Shown piece after piece: positions 25,057-32,840 of a stretch of 41,051 nucleotides of DNA. The stretch is from a virus: the IMG/VR virus record IMGVR_UViG_3300029258_001195, positions 1 through 41,051 of that record; one strand, 5' to 3'. How positions within the stretch are numbered: position 1 is the first letter of the stretch; every line of letters begins with the position of its first letter. A program made the position numbers and the translations under genes. Under the pieces are notes generated by a model. That model did not search any database. It worked only from the letters and a program-made list of their open reading frames with translations, and was not told the origin of the DNA.

Positions 25057-26607
25057 GTGCCCACCGAGGTCGTCGAGACTGTCGGGAGCGGGGGGACCTA
25101 CACGACCCTCGCCGCTTGGGATACGGCGACGAGGACGCTCGACCTCCCGGCGCTCGACGAGGTTCGTATCGCCGAGATCATCCAGCCGACGCCGCTGGTC
25201 CTTGGCTCGCTCCTGTTCCTGCGCAACACGTTCTACGGGGGAGTGTCGGACGCGACGCGCTTCCGGTGGATCCGACCCGCGATGGGCAACGGCTACAACC
25301 CTTCCGCGGGAACGGGAGCCGCTCTCCAGCGCACGAACAGCGTAGTTCGGATTCAGGAGGACCACCTCCGGTTCGGACATTGCGGCTACGGGAGCGGGCT
25401 GCTCGGCGTCCTGATGCCGAGCTCGAGCTCGACCGCGATCCTCCGGTGTGTGCGAGTGGACCGGGGAATCTGGGTGGACTCGATCCACGCCGAGCACAAC
25501 GGGGGGAGCAACGCCGCGAACAACGTGTTCCAGGCTTCGGTCGGCGTGACTGGAGCGGCGACGTTCACCAATTGCACCGCGATCGGTTCTAACAACACGA
25601 CGAGCACCGGTCGGGTGGGTCCGCGCTACGGCTTCCGCGACCTTACGACCTTCGGCTCGGGAGAGGCCCGGTTCGTCAATTGCAACGCCTACCAGATACG
25701 GCAGGCACTGATCGGGTTCCCGTCTACCAGCTCGTTCGGCACCGGGTTCGAGGCGACGGGCAACACGAACGCGCGCGTAATCAATTGCAGCGCGATCGAG
25801 AACGGCTACGCGGTCGCCGGCAATCAGGACTTCAACGTCGGCGCGATCGCTGAGTTCCGGCATTGCGTGTCCGGGGACTCGAGCGCGACCGGTGCGAACA
25901 GCTTCACCGGCCAGACCGCCGCGAACACATGGGAGCGTCCGGCCGTCGGCGCCTTCCAGCCGTCCGGCGCCGGGCTCTCGAAGCTCATCAACACCGGCAC
26001 GGACGCCGGCTACCTGTTCATCCCGCTCGGAAGCGGGGTCGAGTTCGACGCGGCCGGGGAGCAGCACAACCTCGACGGGTTCGGGTGGGAGATCGGCGCT
26101 TTCAACTTCGACACGTCGGTGTCGCCAGACCCAGCGGGCTCGATCGCCACCGGCCCGGCGCTCGAGCTCCTGAGGACTCTCGTGCCCGACGCGTCGGCGG
26201 CCGTCGCGACCTCCCCGCTCGTGGCGCTCCTGATCGCGACGAACCCCGAAAGCGCGCTGGCCACCGCCGTCGGTTCGATTGTCGGGATCCAGACCGGAGT
26301 GAACCCGGCGCCGGGCGGGGCCATCGCGCTAGGTCCGGCGGTCTCGCTCGGGCTCACGTTGAACCCCAACGCCGGCGAGGCGGTGGCGATCGCGCCGCTC
26401 GTCGAGCTCCTCGTCGCGGCGGCGCTGCCGGTGGTCTGTTTCGAGCTCGGGATCAACCGGACCGAGGCGCTCGAGCTCCTCATCTCGCGCCGGGTCGGCC
26501 GTTCCGGTAGGGTCGAGCGCGTTCTCGACCAGGCGCTCCGGGTCGGCCGCAGCCGGCTCTCGAGCGCCGCAATCCGCCGGACCCTCTCGAGCTCCCGCAT
26601 ACGATGA
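25057..26607 (+). CDS. Beta-helix tailspike-like protein with C-terminal repeat
   Basis: A 516-residue protein. Residues about 1-350 look like a right-handed beta-helix, with repeated short strands and Asn/Cys turns such as ATFTNCTAIGSNN, ARFVNCNAY, ARVINCSAIENG and AEFRHCVSG. This is a common fold for tailspikes that bind or cut glycans; no catalytic set can be assigned. Residues 360-458 hold five 20-residue repeats. The last 50 residues are basic and helical. GTG start three bases after the sulfatase stop, so the two are coupled and may act on the same glycan. Confidence 0.65.
   Translation: MPTEVVETVGSGGTYTTLAAWDTATRTLDLPALDEVRIAEIIQPTPLVLGSLLFLRNTFYGGVSDATRFRWIRPAMGNGYNPSAGTGAALQRTNSVVRIQEDHLRFGHCGYGSGLLGVLMPSSSSTAILRCVRVDRGIWVDSIHAEHNGGSNAANNVFQASVGVTGAATFTNCTAIGSNNTTSTGRVGPRYGFRDLTTFGSGEARFVNCNAYQIRQALIGFPSTSSFGTGFEATGNTNARVINCSAIENGYAVAGNQDFNVGAIAEFRHCVSGDSSATGANSFTGQTAANTWERPAVGAFQPSGAGLSKLINTGTDAGYLFIPLGSGVEFDAAGEQHNLDGFGWEIGAFNFDTSVSPDPAGSIATGPALELLRTLVPDASAAVATSPLVALLIATNPESALATAVGSIVGIQTGVNPAPGGAIALGPAVSLGLTLNPNAGEAVAIAPLVELLVAAALPVVCFELGINRTEALELLISRRVGRSGRVERVLDQALRVGRSRLSSAAIRRTLSSSRIR
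26134..26430 (+). repeat. Five tandem 20-residue protein repeats
   Basis: Codons for five imperfect units, each ending in a turn (VPD, NPE, NPA, NPN, ALP) and carrying the pattern A-x-A-x-x-P-x-V-x-L-L. Examples are ASAAVATSPLVALLIATNPE and PGGAIALGPAVSLGLTLNPN. The DNA is diverged, so this is an old protein repeat, not a recent duplication. Confidence 0.75.
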
Positions 26608-27002
26608 CCTGCACGAATTCGATCCACGTCGCCGACGAGGGCACGGTGTTCGAGGTCACGATCACCGACTGCGACGAGAACGGGGACGCCGTGGTGGTGG
26701 ACCTCTCCACGGCGACCGTCATCGAGTTCGTGTTCGTGCTCCCGTCGCTCCGCGTGAAGCGCCGCACCGGGACCGTGTCCACGCCGCCGGGGACCGACGG
26801 GAAATGCCGCTACGTCGCGGCGCCCGGGGACCTCTCGGAGGCGGGGACGTGGAAGCTCCAGGTCCGCGTCGGGTTCCCGTCGGGGGTCTGGCGCACCGAG
26901 GAGACCACCTTCCCGGTCGAGCTCCCGATCGAGCCGCTCCACTACTTCGACCCCGAGACCGGCGCCGCCACCGCGGCCGCGCCGATCGTCGCCGCCAGCT
27001 AG
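26604..27002 (+). CDS. BppU-like N-terminal domain protein
   Basis: A 132-residue all-beta protein resembling the N-terminal sandwich of baseplate upper proteins (BppU) that anchor fibres: VADEGTVFEVTITDCDENGD, AGTWKLQVRVGFPSGVWR, TTFPVELPIE. In BppU this domain is followed by a fibre; here it stands alone, so it may be an adaptor for the neighbouring spike. ATG overlaps the previous stop. Confidence 0.5.
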   Translation: MTCTNSIHVADEGTVFEVTITDCDENGDAVVVDLSTATVIEFVFVLPSLRVKRRTGTVSTPPGTDGKCRYVAAPGDLSEAGTWKLQVRVGFPSGVWRTEETTFPVELPIEPLHYFDPETGAATAAAPIVAAS

Positions 27003-27014
27003 GAGGACCCCCGA

Positions 27015-27347
27015 ATGCTCCGCGCTCTCTCCGCCGTCCTCGTGCTCGCGCTCGCGAGCTCGTGCAACGCGACCCAGATCCCTCGCGAGTGGATCGAGGC
27101 CGACCGGGCGACGTTCGACGCCGTCGCGTTCGAGTACGCCGCCTACGTCCAGGCCGACCCGGGGCTGTCGCCGGTGCAGGTCTCCGCGCGCCTCGAGCTC
27201 CTCCAGGATTGGAACCTCCGGATCGCGGTGGGCGAGGAGCTCGTCGGGATCCTCGAGGAGCTCGTGAAGCCCGAGCCGCTCGAGTTCCCGAAGCCCCAGC
27301 CGCTACCGCCGGCGGAGCCCGCGCCCGAGCCCGACCCGGAACCCTAG
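27015..27347 (+). CDS. Predicted lipoprotein with proline-rich tail
   Basis: A 110-residue protein with a signal peptide (MLRALSAVLVLALASS) and a lipobox-like LASSC placing Cys17 at the cleavage site, so it is probably lipid-anchored in the envelope. A helical middle is followed by a Pro/Glu-rich end (PKPQPLPPAEPAPEPDPEP). A short, Pro-rich phage lipoprotein recalls Rz1-type outer-membrane spanins, but the usual Rz partner is not obvious. GGAGG ribosome site before the ATG. A receptor-blocking (superinfection exclusion) lipoprotein is an alternative. Confidence 0.6.
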   Translation: MLRALSAVLVLALASSCNATQIPREWIEADRATFDAVAFEYAAYVQADPGLSPVQVSARLELLQDWNLRIAVGEELVGILEELVKPEPLEFPKPQPLPPAEPAPEPDPEP

Positions 27348-27668
27348 GTGCTCTCCTGGCGCGCGGAGCTCGTCGGCGCGATCGTCGGCCGGCTGTTCTC
27401 GGCCATCGACGTCCAGCTCGAGGCCGCCGGCGCTCCGTCCGTCGAGGACGAGATCCGGGAGCGGCTCGAGGATGTGCTCGAGCAGCTCGCGTCCGCTCAC
27501 GTCTCCAGCCTCACGGGCGAACCGAGCGCCGCCCGTGAGCTCCAGATCCTCGAGGCGCGCTACCGCAACCTCCGCGCGTCGCTCTCCGTGGTCCAGGCGG
27601 CCGCGGTCGGCCAGGCGGTGCGGGACGTGCTCACCGCCGGGGCTGGGATCCTCCTGGCGCTCGTGTAG
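27348..27668 (+). CDS. Helical hypothetical protein
   Basis: A 106-residue protein that looks all-helical, with a hydrophobic first helix, a coiled-coil middle (EIRERLEDVLEQLASAH and LQILEARYRNLRASL) and a hydrophobic C-terminus (AGAGILLALV). GTG start directly after the lipoprotein stop, so the pair is coupled. A membrane-associated partner of the lipoprotein is possible; no family recognised. Confidence 0.5.
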   Translation: MLSWRAELVGAIVGRLFSAIDVQLEAAGAPSVEDEIRERLEDVLEQLASAHVSSLTGEPSAARELQILEARYRNLRASLSVVQAAAVGQAVRDVLTAGAGILLALV

Positions 27669-27677
27669 GCTCACCGC

Positions 27678-28733
27678 ATGGACCGTATCGCCGCACCCGG
27701 CAACGTCTCCGGGCTGTTCGCCGAGGGCAACCCGTTCCAGGGGGTCCCGGCCACGATCGTCTCGAGCCCGTGGCTCAACGGCGTGCAGGAGGAGCTCCTC
27801 TCGATCATCGAGGCCGCCGGCGTGACGCCGAACCAGGCCGCGACGAACCAGGTTCTCGCCGCGCTCCTGACCCTGTTCGGGACGTCCGACGACGCTCTCC
27901 TGGCGACGGCCGCGGCGCCGCTCGAGAGCGGGCACCCGCTCCCGGACTCGCGCCATCCGATCGTTCTCCTCGCGCAGTCGGGGGTCTGGGCCGCCGGCGT
28001 GACGACCGAGGCGCCGACGCAGGGCACGAGCTCGGGCGGTTCCGGCCCCGGTGCCGCCGACAACACGACCGAGGGGAACGAGTACGACACGAGCCTGTAC
28101 CCGGGCGACGCGTGGCCGTTCACGGTTCCCAGCGCGCTCATGGCGCACGACACCGCCGGCGCGTTCCCGGCCGCGCGCCTCGGGACGAACGTCAACTTCT
28201 ACCGGCACGGGTTCCTCCTCCCCGCCGGGCTGTTCGTGAACGGCGCGCGCCTCGAGGTCGAGCTCTCGGGCACGATCGAGGGCAGCGAAGCCGCGCGCGT
28301 GTTCGAGGCGATCCTCGAGCCCGACTACGACCCGGACGGCGCGTACACGAACGCCGAGGCGTTCCCGTTCCATTGCGGCCCGATCGCCGCGCCGTCGGGC
28401 GAGGAGGCGTTCCGGTTCACCGCCGCGTTGACGGTCCTCGGGTTCGACGACGGCACGAACGAGTGGATCGTCCTGGCCGACGCGACGTTCCGGACCGGCA
28501 ACACCGAGATCGGCAACCCGACCGAGTACCAGCGCACGTACGAGCGCCGGATCCCGATCGCGAAGGCCGACCTCGAGCTCGAGGACACGCTGTGGTCGGT
28601 GCGGTTCAAAACCGACGACTTCGGCTCGACCCTCGGCGACGAGGGGAACAGCAGCGGCTCGACGCAGGACGGCTCCGCGTCGGTGATCACCGCTCGCCAC
28701 TACTCCGTCACGCTCTACCCCGGGGGACACTAG
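27678..28733 (+). CDS. Tail fibre / receptor-binding protein 2
   Basis: A 351-residue protein whose first 65 residues match the start of the fibre at 21240 (WLNGVQEELLSIIEAAG then NQVLAALL), so both probably attach to the same baseplate site. A Gly/Ser-rich hinge (about 115-130) leads to a different C-terminal beta-rich domain (about 140-351). It may be an alternative or additional fibre. The neighbouring hydrolase-like gene starts at its stop. Confidence 0.65.
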   Translation: MDRIAAPGNVSGLFAEGNPFQGVPATIVSSPWLNGVQEELLSIIEAAGVTPNQAATNQVLAALLTLFGTSDDALLATAAAPLESGHPLPDSRHPIVLLAQSGVWAAGVTTEAPTQGTSSGGSGPGAADNTTEGNEYDTSLYPGDAWPFTVPSALMAHDTAGAFPAARLGTNVNFYRHGFLLPAGLFVNGARLEVELSGTIEGSEAARVFEAILEPDYDPDGAYTNAEAFPFHCGPIAAPSGEEAFRFTAALTVLGFDDGTNEWIVLADATFRTGNTEIGNPTEYQRTYERRIPIAKADLELEDTLWSVRFKTDDFGSTLGDEGNSSGSTQDGSASVITARHYSVTLYPGGH

Positions 28734-29840
28734 ATGCCCGGCCCGTACGTCACCTTCACGCGCGCGACCACCGACGAGCCGGGCGCGACCGCCGGCGAGC
28801 ACTACTACGCCGCGCACCCGTCCGGACTCTGCCGCCTCCTCGTCTGGCGGCCGTCGGCGTCGTTCACGAACGCGCCGTGCCTCGTCATCCTCAAGGGCGG
28901 GGACTACGTCACCTACGGGGACGACGAGACGAGCCCGGAGACGATCGACGCCGACGTCGCGCAGATCGCCGAGGACTTGAACGCCGCCGGGTGGGCGGTG
29001 GTCTCCGTGGACGCTCCGCCGTCCGCGAACACCGGCAACGTGCTCGACGAGGTCACGCCGTTCGCGTACTTCCCCGAGCACGAGAAGCAGATCGGGCACG
29101 CCGTCGCGTACCTCAAGGCGCACGCCTCGGCGGTGGACGATATCTCGCTCGGCGCTCGAGCCGTGGACCTGTGGGGCTCGGGGAACAGCATCGGGCGGAA
29201 CCGGATCGCGGTGCTCGGGTTCGGCTCGGGCGCGACGACCGCGCTCTGGCTCTCGGCGCTCCCGTCAACGATGTTCCCCGCGCTCCCGGGCAACATCGCG
29301 CCGACGATCGACCCGTACGTCGCGCGGTTCTCGCACCGCCCCGCGGCCGTGGTCGCGATCGGCGCGACCGCCGACTGGACGCAGTTCGACGTGAACGCGG
29401 CCGGCTCGGGGGTCTACGCGAACGACCTCCACCCGCACTTCCTCCGCACGAGGACGAACCGGCTGTGGTCCACGCTCGAGCGGCGCTACAAGCTCGCGGC
29501 GAGCCCGTACTTCTGGATCGTCCAGGGGTTCACGCAGAACCGGACCATGCCCGTCTACGGGGTCTGGCCGAGCTCGAGCGACCCGGACGGGACGAGCCTC
29601 GCGCCCGGCGACTTCGTCCCCGGCGAGCTCAAGAACGACACCGCGGGGAACAAGGCGTACCGCGACCCGGCGCACGACTTCGTCGGGAACGCGATGGAGA
29701 TCGCGATCGCCGCGAACATGGCGCCGACGTCGAAGGTCACGTGGGGCAGCATCGCCGACAACCCGACGACGCCCGCGCTCACCGGTACCGCGCTCCACGC
29801 CGACGTGAAGGCGTGGCTCGAAACGACCGTCGGAGTCTGA
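28734..29840 (+). CDS. Alpha/beta-hydrolase-fold protein, possibly inactive
   Basis: A 368-residue protein resembling esterase/acetyl-xylan-esterase-type alpha/beta hydrolases: LVILKGGDYVTYGDDE occupies the oxyanion block (usually HGGG), and IAVLGFGSGATTALW lies at the nucleophile elbow. The elbow GxSxG reads G162-F-G-S-G, so the usual Ser is Gly164 with Ser165 one place later. It therefore probably lacks, or uses a shifted, nucleophile. No signal peptide. A GGGGGA ribosome site precedes the ATG, which abuts the fibre stop. It may be a fibre-associated glycan binder or an altered esterase. Confidence 0.6.
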   Translation: MPGPYVTFTRATTDEPGATAGEHYYAAHPSGLCRLLVWRPSASFTNAPCLVILKGGDYVTYGDDETSPETIDADVAQIAEDLNAAGWAVVSVDAPPSANTGNVLDEVTPFAYFPEHEKQIGHAVAYLKAHASAVDDISLGARAVDLWGSGNSIGRNRIAVLGFGSGATTALWLSALPSTMFPALPGNIAPTIDPYVARFSHRPAAVVAIGATADWTQFDVNAAGSGVYANDLHPHFLRTRTNRLWSTLERRYKLAASPYFWIVQGFTQNRTMPVYGVWPSSSDPDGTSLAPGDFVPGELKNDTAGNKAYRDPAHDFVGNAMEIAIAANMAPTSKVTWGSIADNPTTPALTGTALHADVKAWLETTVGV

Positions 29841-29845
29841 CCGCC

Positions 29846-30130
29846 ATGCATCCGAGCGCCGCCCACCTACTCCAGTTCTTCGCCTACGCTCACCTCCCGA
29901 GCGACCTGCAGGACTTCTCGCGCGTGTTCGCGAAGCTCGCGCACGCGATCGACCAGCGCGTCGAGGACGGCCCCGAGAAGACGGCCGCGCTCCGGAAGCT
30001 CCTCGAGTCGAAGGACGCCGCGGTCCGCGCGATGCTCTCGAGGTCGGGCGCCGAGCTCGCCGACTACGTCGGGGACCTCCGGGCCGAGCTCCTCGAGCAC
30101 CAAGCGACGCTCGAGGGCTCGAGCTCGTGA
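29846..30130 (+). CDS. Small helical-hairpin phage protein, Acb2/Tad1-like candidate
   Basis: A 94-residue protein of a phage family I recognise by sequence habit: FFAYAHLPSDLQDFSRVFAK then EKTAALRKLLESKDAAVRAML. Two long helices are joined by a DGPE turn. A hairpin of this kind with an E...ALRKLLEAKDAAVRA second helix recalls Acb2/Tad1 anti-CBASS/anti-Thoeris proteins that soak up nucleotide signals, but this link is my inference and not certain. Its end overlaps the next gene by 4 nt. Confidence 0.5.
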   Translation: MHPSAAHLLQFFAYAHLPSDLQDFSRVFAKLAHAIDQRVEDGPEKTAALRKLLESKDAAVRAMLSRSGAELADYVGDLRAELLEHQATLEGSSS

Positions 30131-30264
30131 ACGAGGCGCTCCGCGACGTCGTCCTGATCCTGTGGGTGCTATGCGTCGCGGTCGGTCTGTTCGGCGCGCT
30201 GGGGACGTTCCTCCAGCTCTGGTTCGACATGTTCCCCCGCCGACCCAAGGGGGGGCCGCGGTGA
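30127..30264 (+). CDS. Tiny membrane peptide 1
   Basis: A 45-residue peptide with GTG start (GTGA overlap) and one membrane segment (VVLILWVLCVAVGLFGALG), followed by a basic, Pro/Gly-rich end. The overlap at both ends and the clean TM make it likely real. A lysis or envelope role is possible. Confidence 0.55.
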   Translation: MNEALRDVVLILWVLCVAVGLFGALGTFLQLWFDMFPRRPKGGPR

Positions 30265-30368
30265 GCCTCGGCGCGATCCTGGCCGCCGCGGCGGGGTTCG
30301 TGCTCGGGTTCTTGGCCGGCGCCGCCGGGGTGCTGTTCGCGGCGTTCCGGCCGTGGCTCCGCCGTTGA
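30261..30368 (+). CDS. Tiny membrane peptide 2
   Basis: A 35-residue peptide made of one Ala/Gly-rich membrane segment (AILAAAAGFVLGFLAGAAG) with an Arg-containing end. GTG start overlaps the previous stop. The Gly/Ala spacing suits helix packing in the membrane, as in pinholins. Confidence 0.5.
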   Translation: MSLGAILAAAAGFVLGFLAGAAGVLFAAFRPWLRR

Positions 30369-30457
30369 TTGGGGTCCTCCTCCTCGGGTTCCTCGCCGGC
30401 GTCGTGGTGGGCGGGGTGCTGTTCCTCGTCCTCCTCGGGTTCCTCGAGGACGGCTAA
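30365..30457 (+). CDS. Tiny membrane peptide 3
   Basis: A 30-residue peptide, almost wholly one membrane segment (GVLLLGFLAGVVVGGVLFL) with an acidic EDG end. TTG start in a TTGA overlap. Weak start codon, so expression may depend on coupling. Confidence 0.4.
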   Translation: MIGVLLLGFLAGVVVGGVLFLVLLGFLEDG

Positions 30458-30865
30458 GGCCAGGCGGGGCGGGGTGCCGATGGGGTGCCCATGCTGTTCT
30501 GCAAGGTCTGGCGGTGGGGGTACGGTCGCGCGCTCGACCGGTGGGCGGCGTCGCTCGGGTTCGATCCGCTCGAGCACCGGGCGCGGTTCCGGTCTCGAGA
30601 TCGGGATGTTGGGGGGCTGTGGAGACGGTGTGGATAGACCGGGGACGGTGAGCCGATCCGGCGCCAAACTTGCCGCACCCTAAGCAGAAGGAGAATCTCG
30701 AAAGAGAACCCTGCCTGGGACGCGGCGCGCTCCCGAGCTCGAGGCGGGGGCCGAGCTCTCGGACGAGCGCGCCCTTGCCACGCGAGCTCCGAGGGGGCAC
30801 AAAGGTCGAGCCCCGCCCCGGCGGCCGGAATGGGCCGGCGCCAGAACGGGGCTCTCCCGCAACGG
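30458..30865. other. Intergenic/leader region before the early block
   Basis: About 400 nt between the late and early gene blocks. It holds one possible short gene (30491-30637), the most A-rich stretch of this neighbourhood (about 30665-30715), and at 30642-30664 a weak match (GGGAC..G...AGCCGAT) to the 81-bp repeat found at 33816 and 34611. It is the natural place for the promoter of the early block, but no clear -35/-10 pair is visible. Confidence 0.4.
30491..30637 (+). CDS. Possible 48-residue protein
   Basis: An ATG frame encoding a Trp/Arg-rich peptide (LFCKVWRWGYGRALDRWAAS...). Composition is unlike shadow frames, which here are mostly Arg/Ala/Pro, but no ribosome site or family is seen. 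Confidence 0.3.
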   Translation: MLFCKVWRWGYGRALDRWAASLGFDPLEHRARFRSRDRDVGGLWRRCG

Positions 30866-31912
30866 ATGGCACTATCGAACACCGCGCGACGGCTGGCAAC
30901 ACCCGAGCCCGTCGCGCCCGACCCGCTCGACGAGCTCGCCGCCAGGTCGCACCGGCTGGCGACCGTCGTTTCCGCGACCTCGAGGCGGCGCGATGTCCGC
31001 GAGACCCGTGCGAGGGTCCTGCTCCTCCTCCTCGAGCTCCGGTGCCCGCTTGGACGCTCCCCGCGTCTCCGGTGGTACGTCCCCGGCGCCGTGGCTCGCC
31101 TCGGGTGGCGGGGGATCTTGGACCGGTGGCGCGAACGGTTCGGCGAGGACCCGCCCGCCGAGCGCACGATCCGCGGCCACCTCGGCGCGCTCGAGGGCGC
31201 CTGCGCGATCCAACGCCAGCCCGGGGACTTCCTCCCGGTCCGCCGGGACTACCTCAAGGAAGGCCGCCGGCCGCGGCACCCGGACACCCTCCACGTCCTC
31301 GAGGACGAGCGCGACGCGACCTGGTGGGCGACCACCGGGGAGGCTCTCCTCGAGCGGAACCCCGACGCCCGGCGCGACCCTCGAGCGTGGAAGCGCCTCT
31401 TCGCCCGGTGGCGTGAGCTCGCCAGGACGCCCGAGCTCCCGTTCGAGCTCCCGGAGGACCCGCCGGCCGTGGCGCACGCTCCGGAGCGCGTCCAGGCCGT
31501 CCTCGTCGCCTCCACGGCCCGCGGAGCTCTCGCGAGCCTCTCGGGTCTCGCGGCCGCCGGGCTCCGCCTCGGGGCACGGGAGCGGCTAGAGCTCGCCAGG
31601 GATCCCGCGCGCCTCGCCGGCGCCGCCGGGCTCCTCTGGCGCGCGCTCGACCGCGGGGACCGCGTCCGGAACCCGGAGGGGTGGCTCCTCCGCGCGTTCC
31701 GGTCCGCCTCGAGCGACGAGCTCGCCGCCGCGGCCCGCGCCGCGATGCTCGAGCACGGGCGCCCGGAGCCGGCCCCGCCGGTCTCCCCGGTCCTCGAGCG
31801 CGCGACGCTCGAGCTCGAGGCCCGACGATCCACCGAGCCCGGGACGTTCCGGGCCGGACTGCAGGGGCTCCTCTGGGAGCTCGAGAACCCGACGCGGAGG
31901 AGCGAACCGTGA
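30866..31912 (+). CDS. Replication-initiator-like winged-helix protein
   Basis: A 348-residue basic protein heading the early block. Near residues 85-130 it has a winged-helix pattern (PAERTIRGHLGALEGACAIQ with a basic wing), and near 265-285 a segment NPEGWLLRAFRSAS, a combination common in phage and plasmid replication initiators. No polymerase, helicase or primase gene is present, so the phage probably uses host machinery recruited by such a protein. An in-frame ATG at 30830 would add 12 residues; neither start has a strong ribosome site. Confidence 0.5.
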   Translation: MALSNTARRLATPEPVAPDPLDELAARSHRLATVVSATSRRRDVRETRARVLLLLLELRCPLGRSPRLRWYVPGAVARLGWRGILDRWRERFGEDPPAERTIRGHLGALEGACAIQRQPGDFLPVRRDYLKEGRRPRHPDTLHVLEDERDATWWATTGEALLERNPDARRDPRAWKRLFARWRELARTPELPFELPEDPPAVAHAPERVQAVLVASTARGALASLSGLAAAGLRLGARERLELARDPARLAGAAGLLWRALDRGDRVRNPEGWLLRAFRSASSDELAAAARAAMLEHGRPEPAPPVSPVLERATLELEARRSTEPGTFRAGLQGLLWELENPTRRSEP

Positions 31913-32640
31913 CCGAGAACGTTACGCCTGGCGGAAAGCCGAACATCGACGACCACACCGCCGACGCCGCCGCCGGCTACGCCGAGACCGTCCAGCGATC
32001 GTCCGAGCCGACCCGGGGGAACCTCGAGGCGGCCGCCGAGCTCGTCCGCGAGCGCGTCGCCGGGTTCACCGTCGGCGCCCCGGCTCGCGCCGACCTCGAG
32101 TGGGCCGCCGACCTCCTCGAGCGGTCCGCCGCCGAGAACAGCCACCCCCGGTTCCTCCAGAACCTCGAACGGATCCGCGAGGAGCGCGCGGCGCTCGAGC
32201 GCGCGGAGGCCGCCGAGGGGAGGATCGACGAGCTCCAGCGCGAGCTCGAGGCGACGCGGAACCGCCTGAACGCTCGCGAGGCGATCGACGCCGCCGGGTG
32301 GGGCGCGTACCTGATTTCGATTTCCAGCCCGCCCGACCTCGCGAAGATCCGCGACGATGCCGCGGCCGCGCTCGAGGCGATGGGGTTCGCGGACACCGCG
32401 CGCGCCAAGTACGACGCCGAGGCGGCCGACCTCCTCGGGCCGGTGGGCGGCCCCGAGCCGGTGCCGACCCGGCCCGACCTCGAGGAGCTCGCGTTCCGGC
32501 TGTTCGAGCGGTGGGCGCCCGCGAGGAAGGGCGGACAGTACCAGGGGATGGTGGACGGCGAGGACCGCGAGCGCGCACGCTCCGCGTTCCGCGCGGCGCG
32601 CGTGTTCCTCGACATCCTCGAGGCGGAGCGAACCCGGTGA
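31909..32640 (+). CDS. Coiled-coil hypothetical protein
   Basis: A 243-residue acidic helical protein with a long coiled coil (about 85-130, ENLERIREERAALERAE-like and RIDELQRELEATRNRL). The C-terminal part has FERWAPARKGGQYQGMVDGE. GTG start overlaps the initiator-like stop, with a strong GGAGGAG site at 31896-31903. Not recognised; co-transcription suggests a replication or early takeover role. Confidence 0.55.
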   Translation: MTENVTPGGKPNIDDHTADAAAGYAETVQRSSEPTRGNLEAAAELVRERVAGFTVGAPARADLEWAADLLERSAAENSHPRFLQNLERIREERAALERAEAAEGRIDELQRELEATRNRLNAREAIDAAGWGAYLISISSPPDLAKIRDDAAAALEAMGFADTARAKYDAEAADLLGPVGGPEPVPTRPDLEELAFRLFERWAPARKGGQYQGMVDGEDRERARSAFRAARVFLDILEAERTR

Positions 32641-32840
32641 GCCGGCCGAGGACGCTGGAGTGCGTGGACGGACCCGCGGAGGGCTACCTCCTCGAGACCA
32701 CGAGCGACGCCCGCAACGCGACGGAGGCCGAGTTCGTGCGGTTCCTGGCCGACGACGGGAGCGGCCGCCGGTGGGTCTACCGTGTCGCGGACGGCGGGTT
32801 CGAGCTCCGCTACGTCCGGACCGAGGAGCGGCGCCCGTGA
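32637..32840 (+). CDS. Small hypothetical protein
   Basis: A 67-residue alpha/beta protein (YLLETTSDARNATEAEFVRF, then WVYRVADGGFELRYV). GTG start in a GTGA overlap with the gene before and after. Not recognised. Confidence 0.5.
   Translation: MSRPRTLECVDGPAEGYLLETTSDARNATEAEFVRFLADDGSGRRWVYRVADGGFELRYVRTEERRP

Noticed and set aside
30670-31416. Alternative plus-strand frame over the replication-like gene
   Set aside because: It is Arg/Pro-rich without motifs and overlaps the frame that carries winged-helix and NPEGW-type signals.
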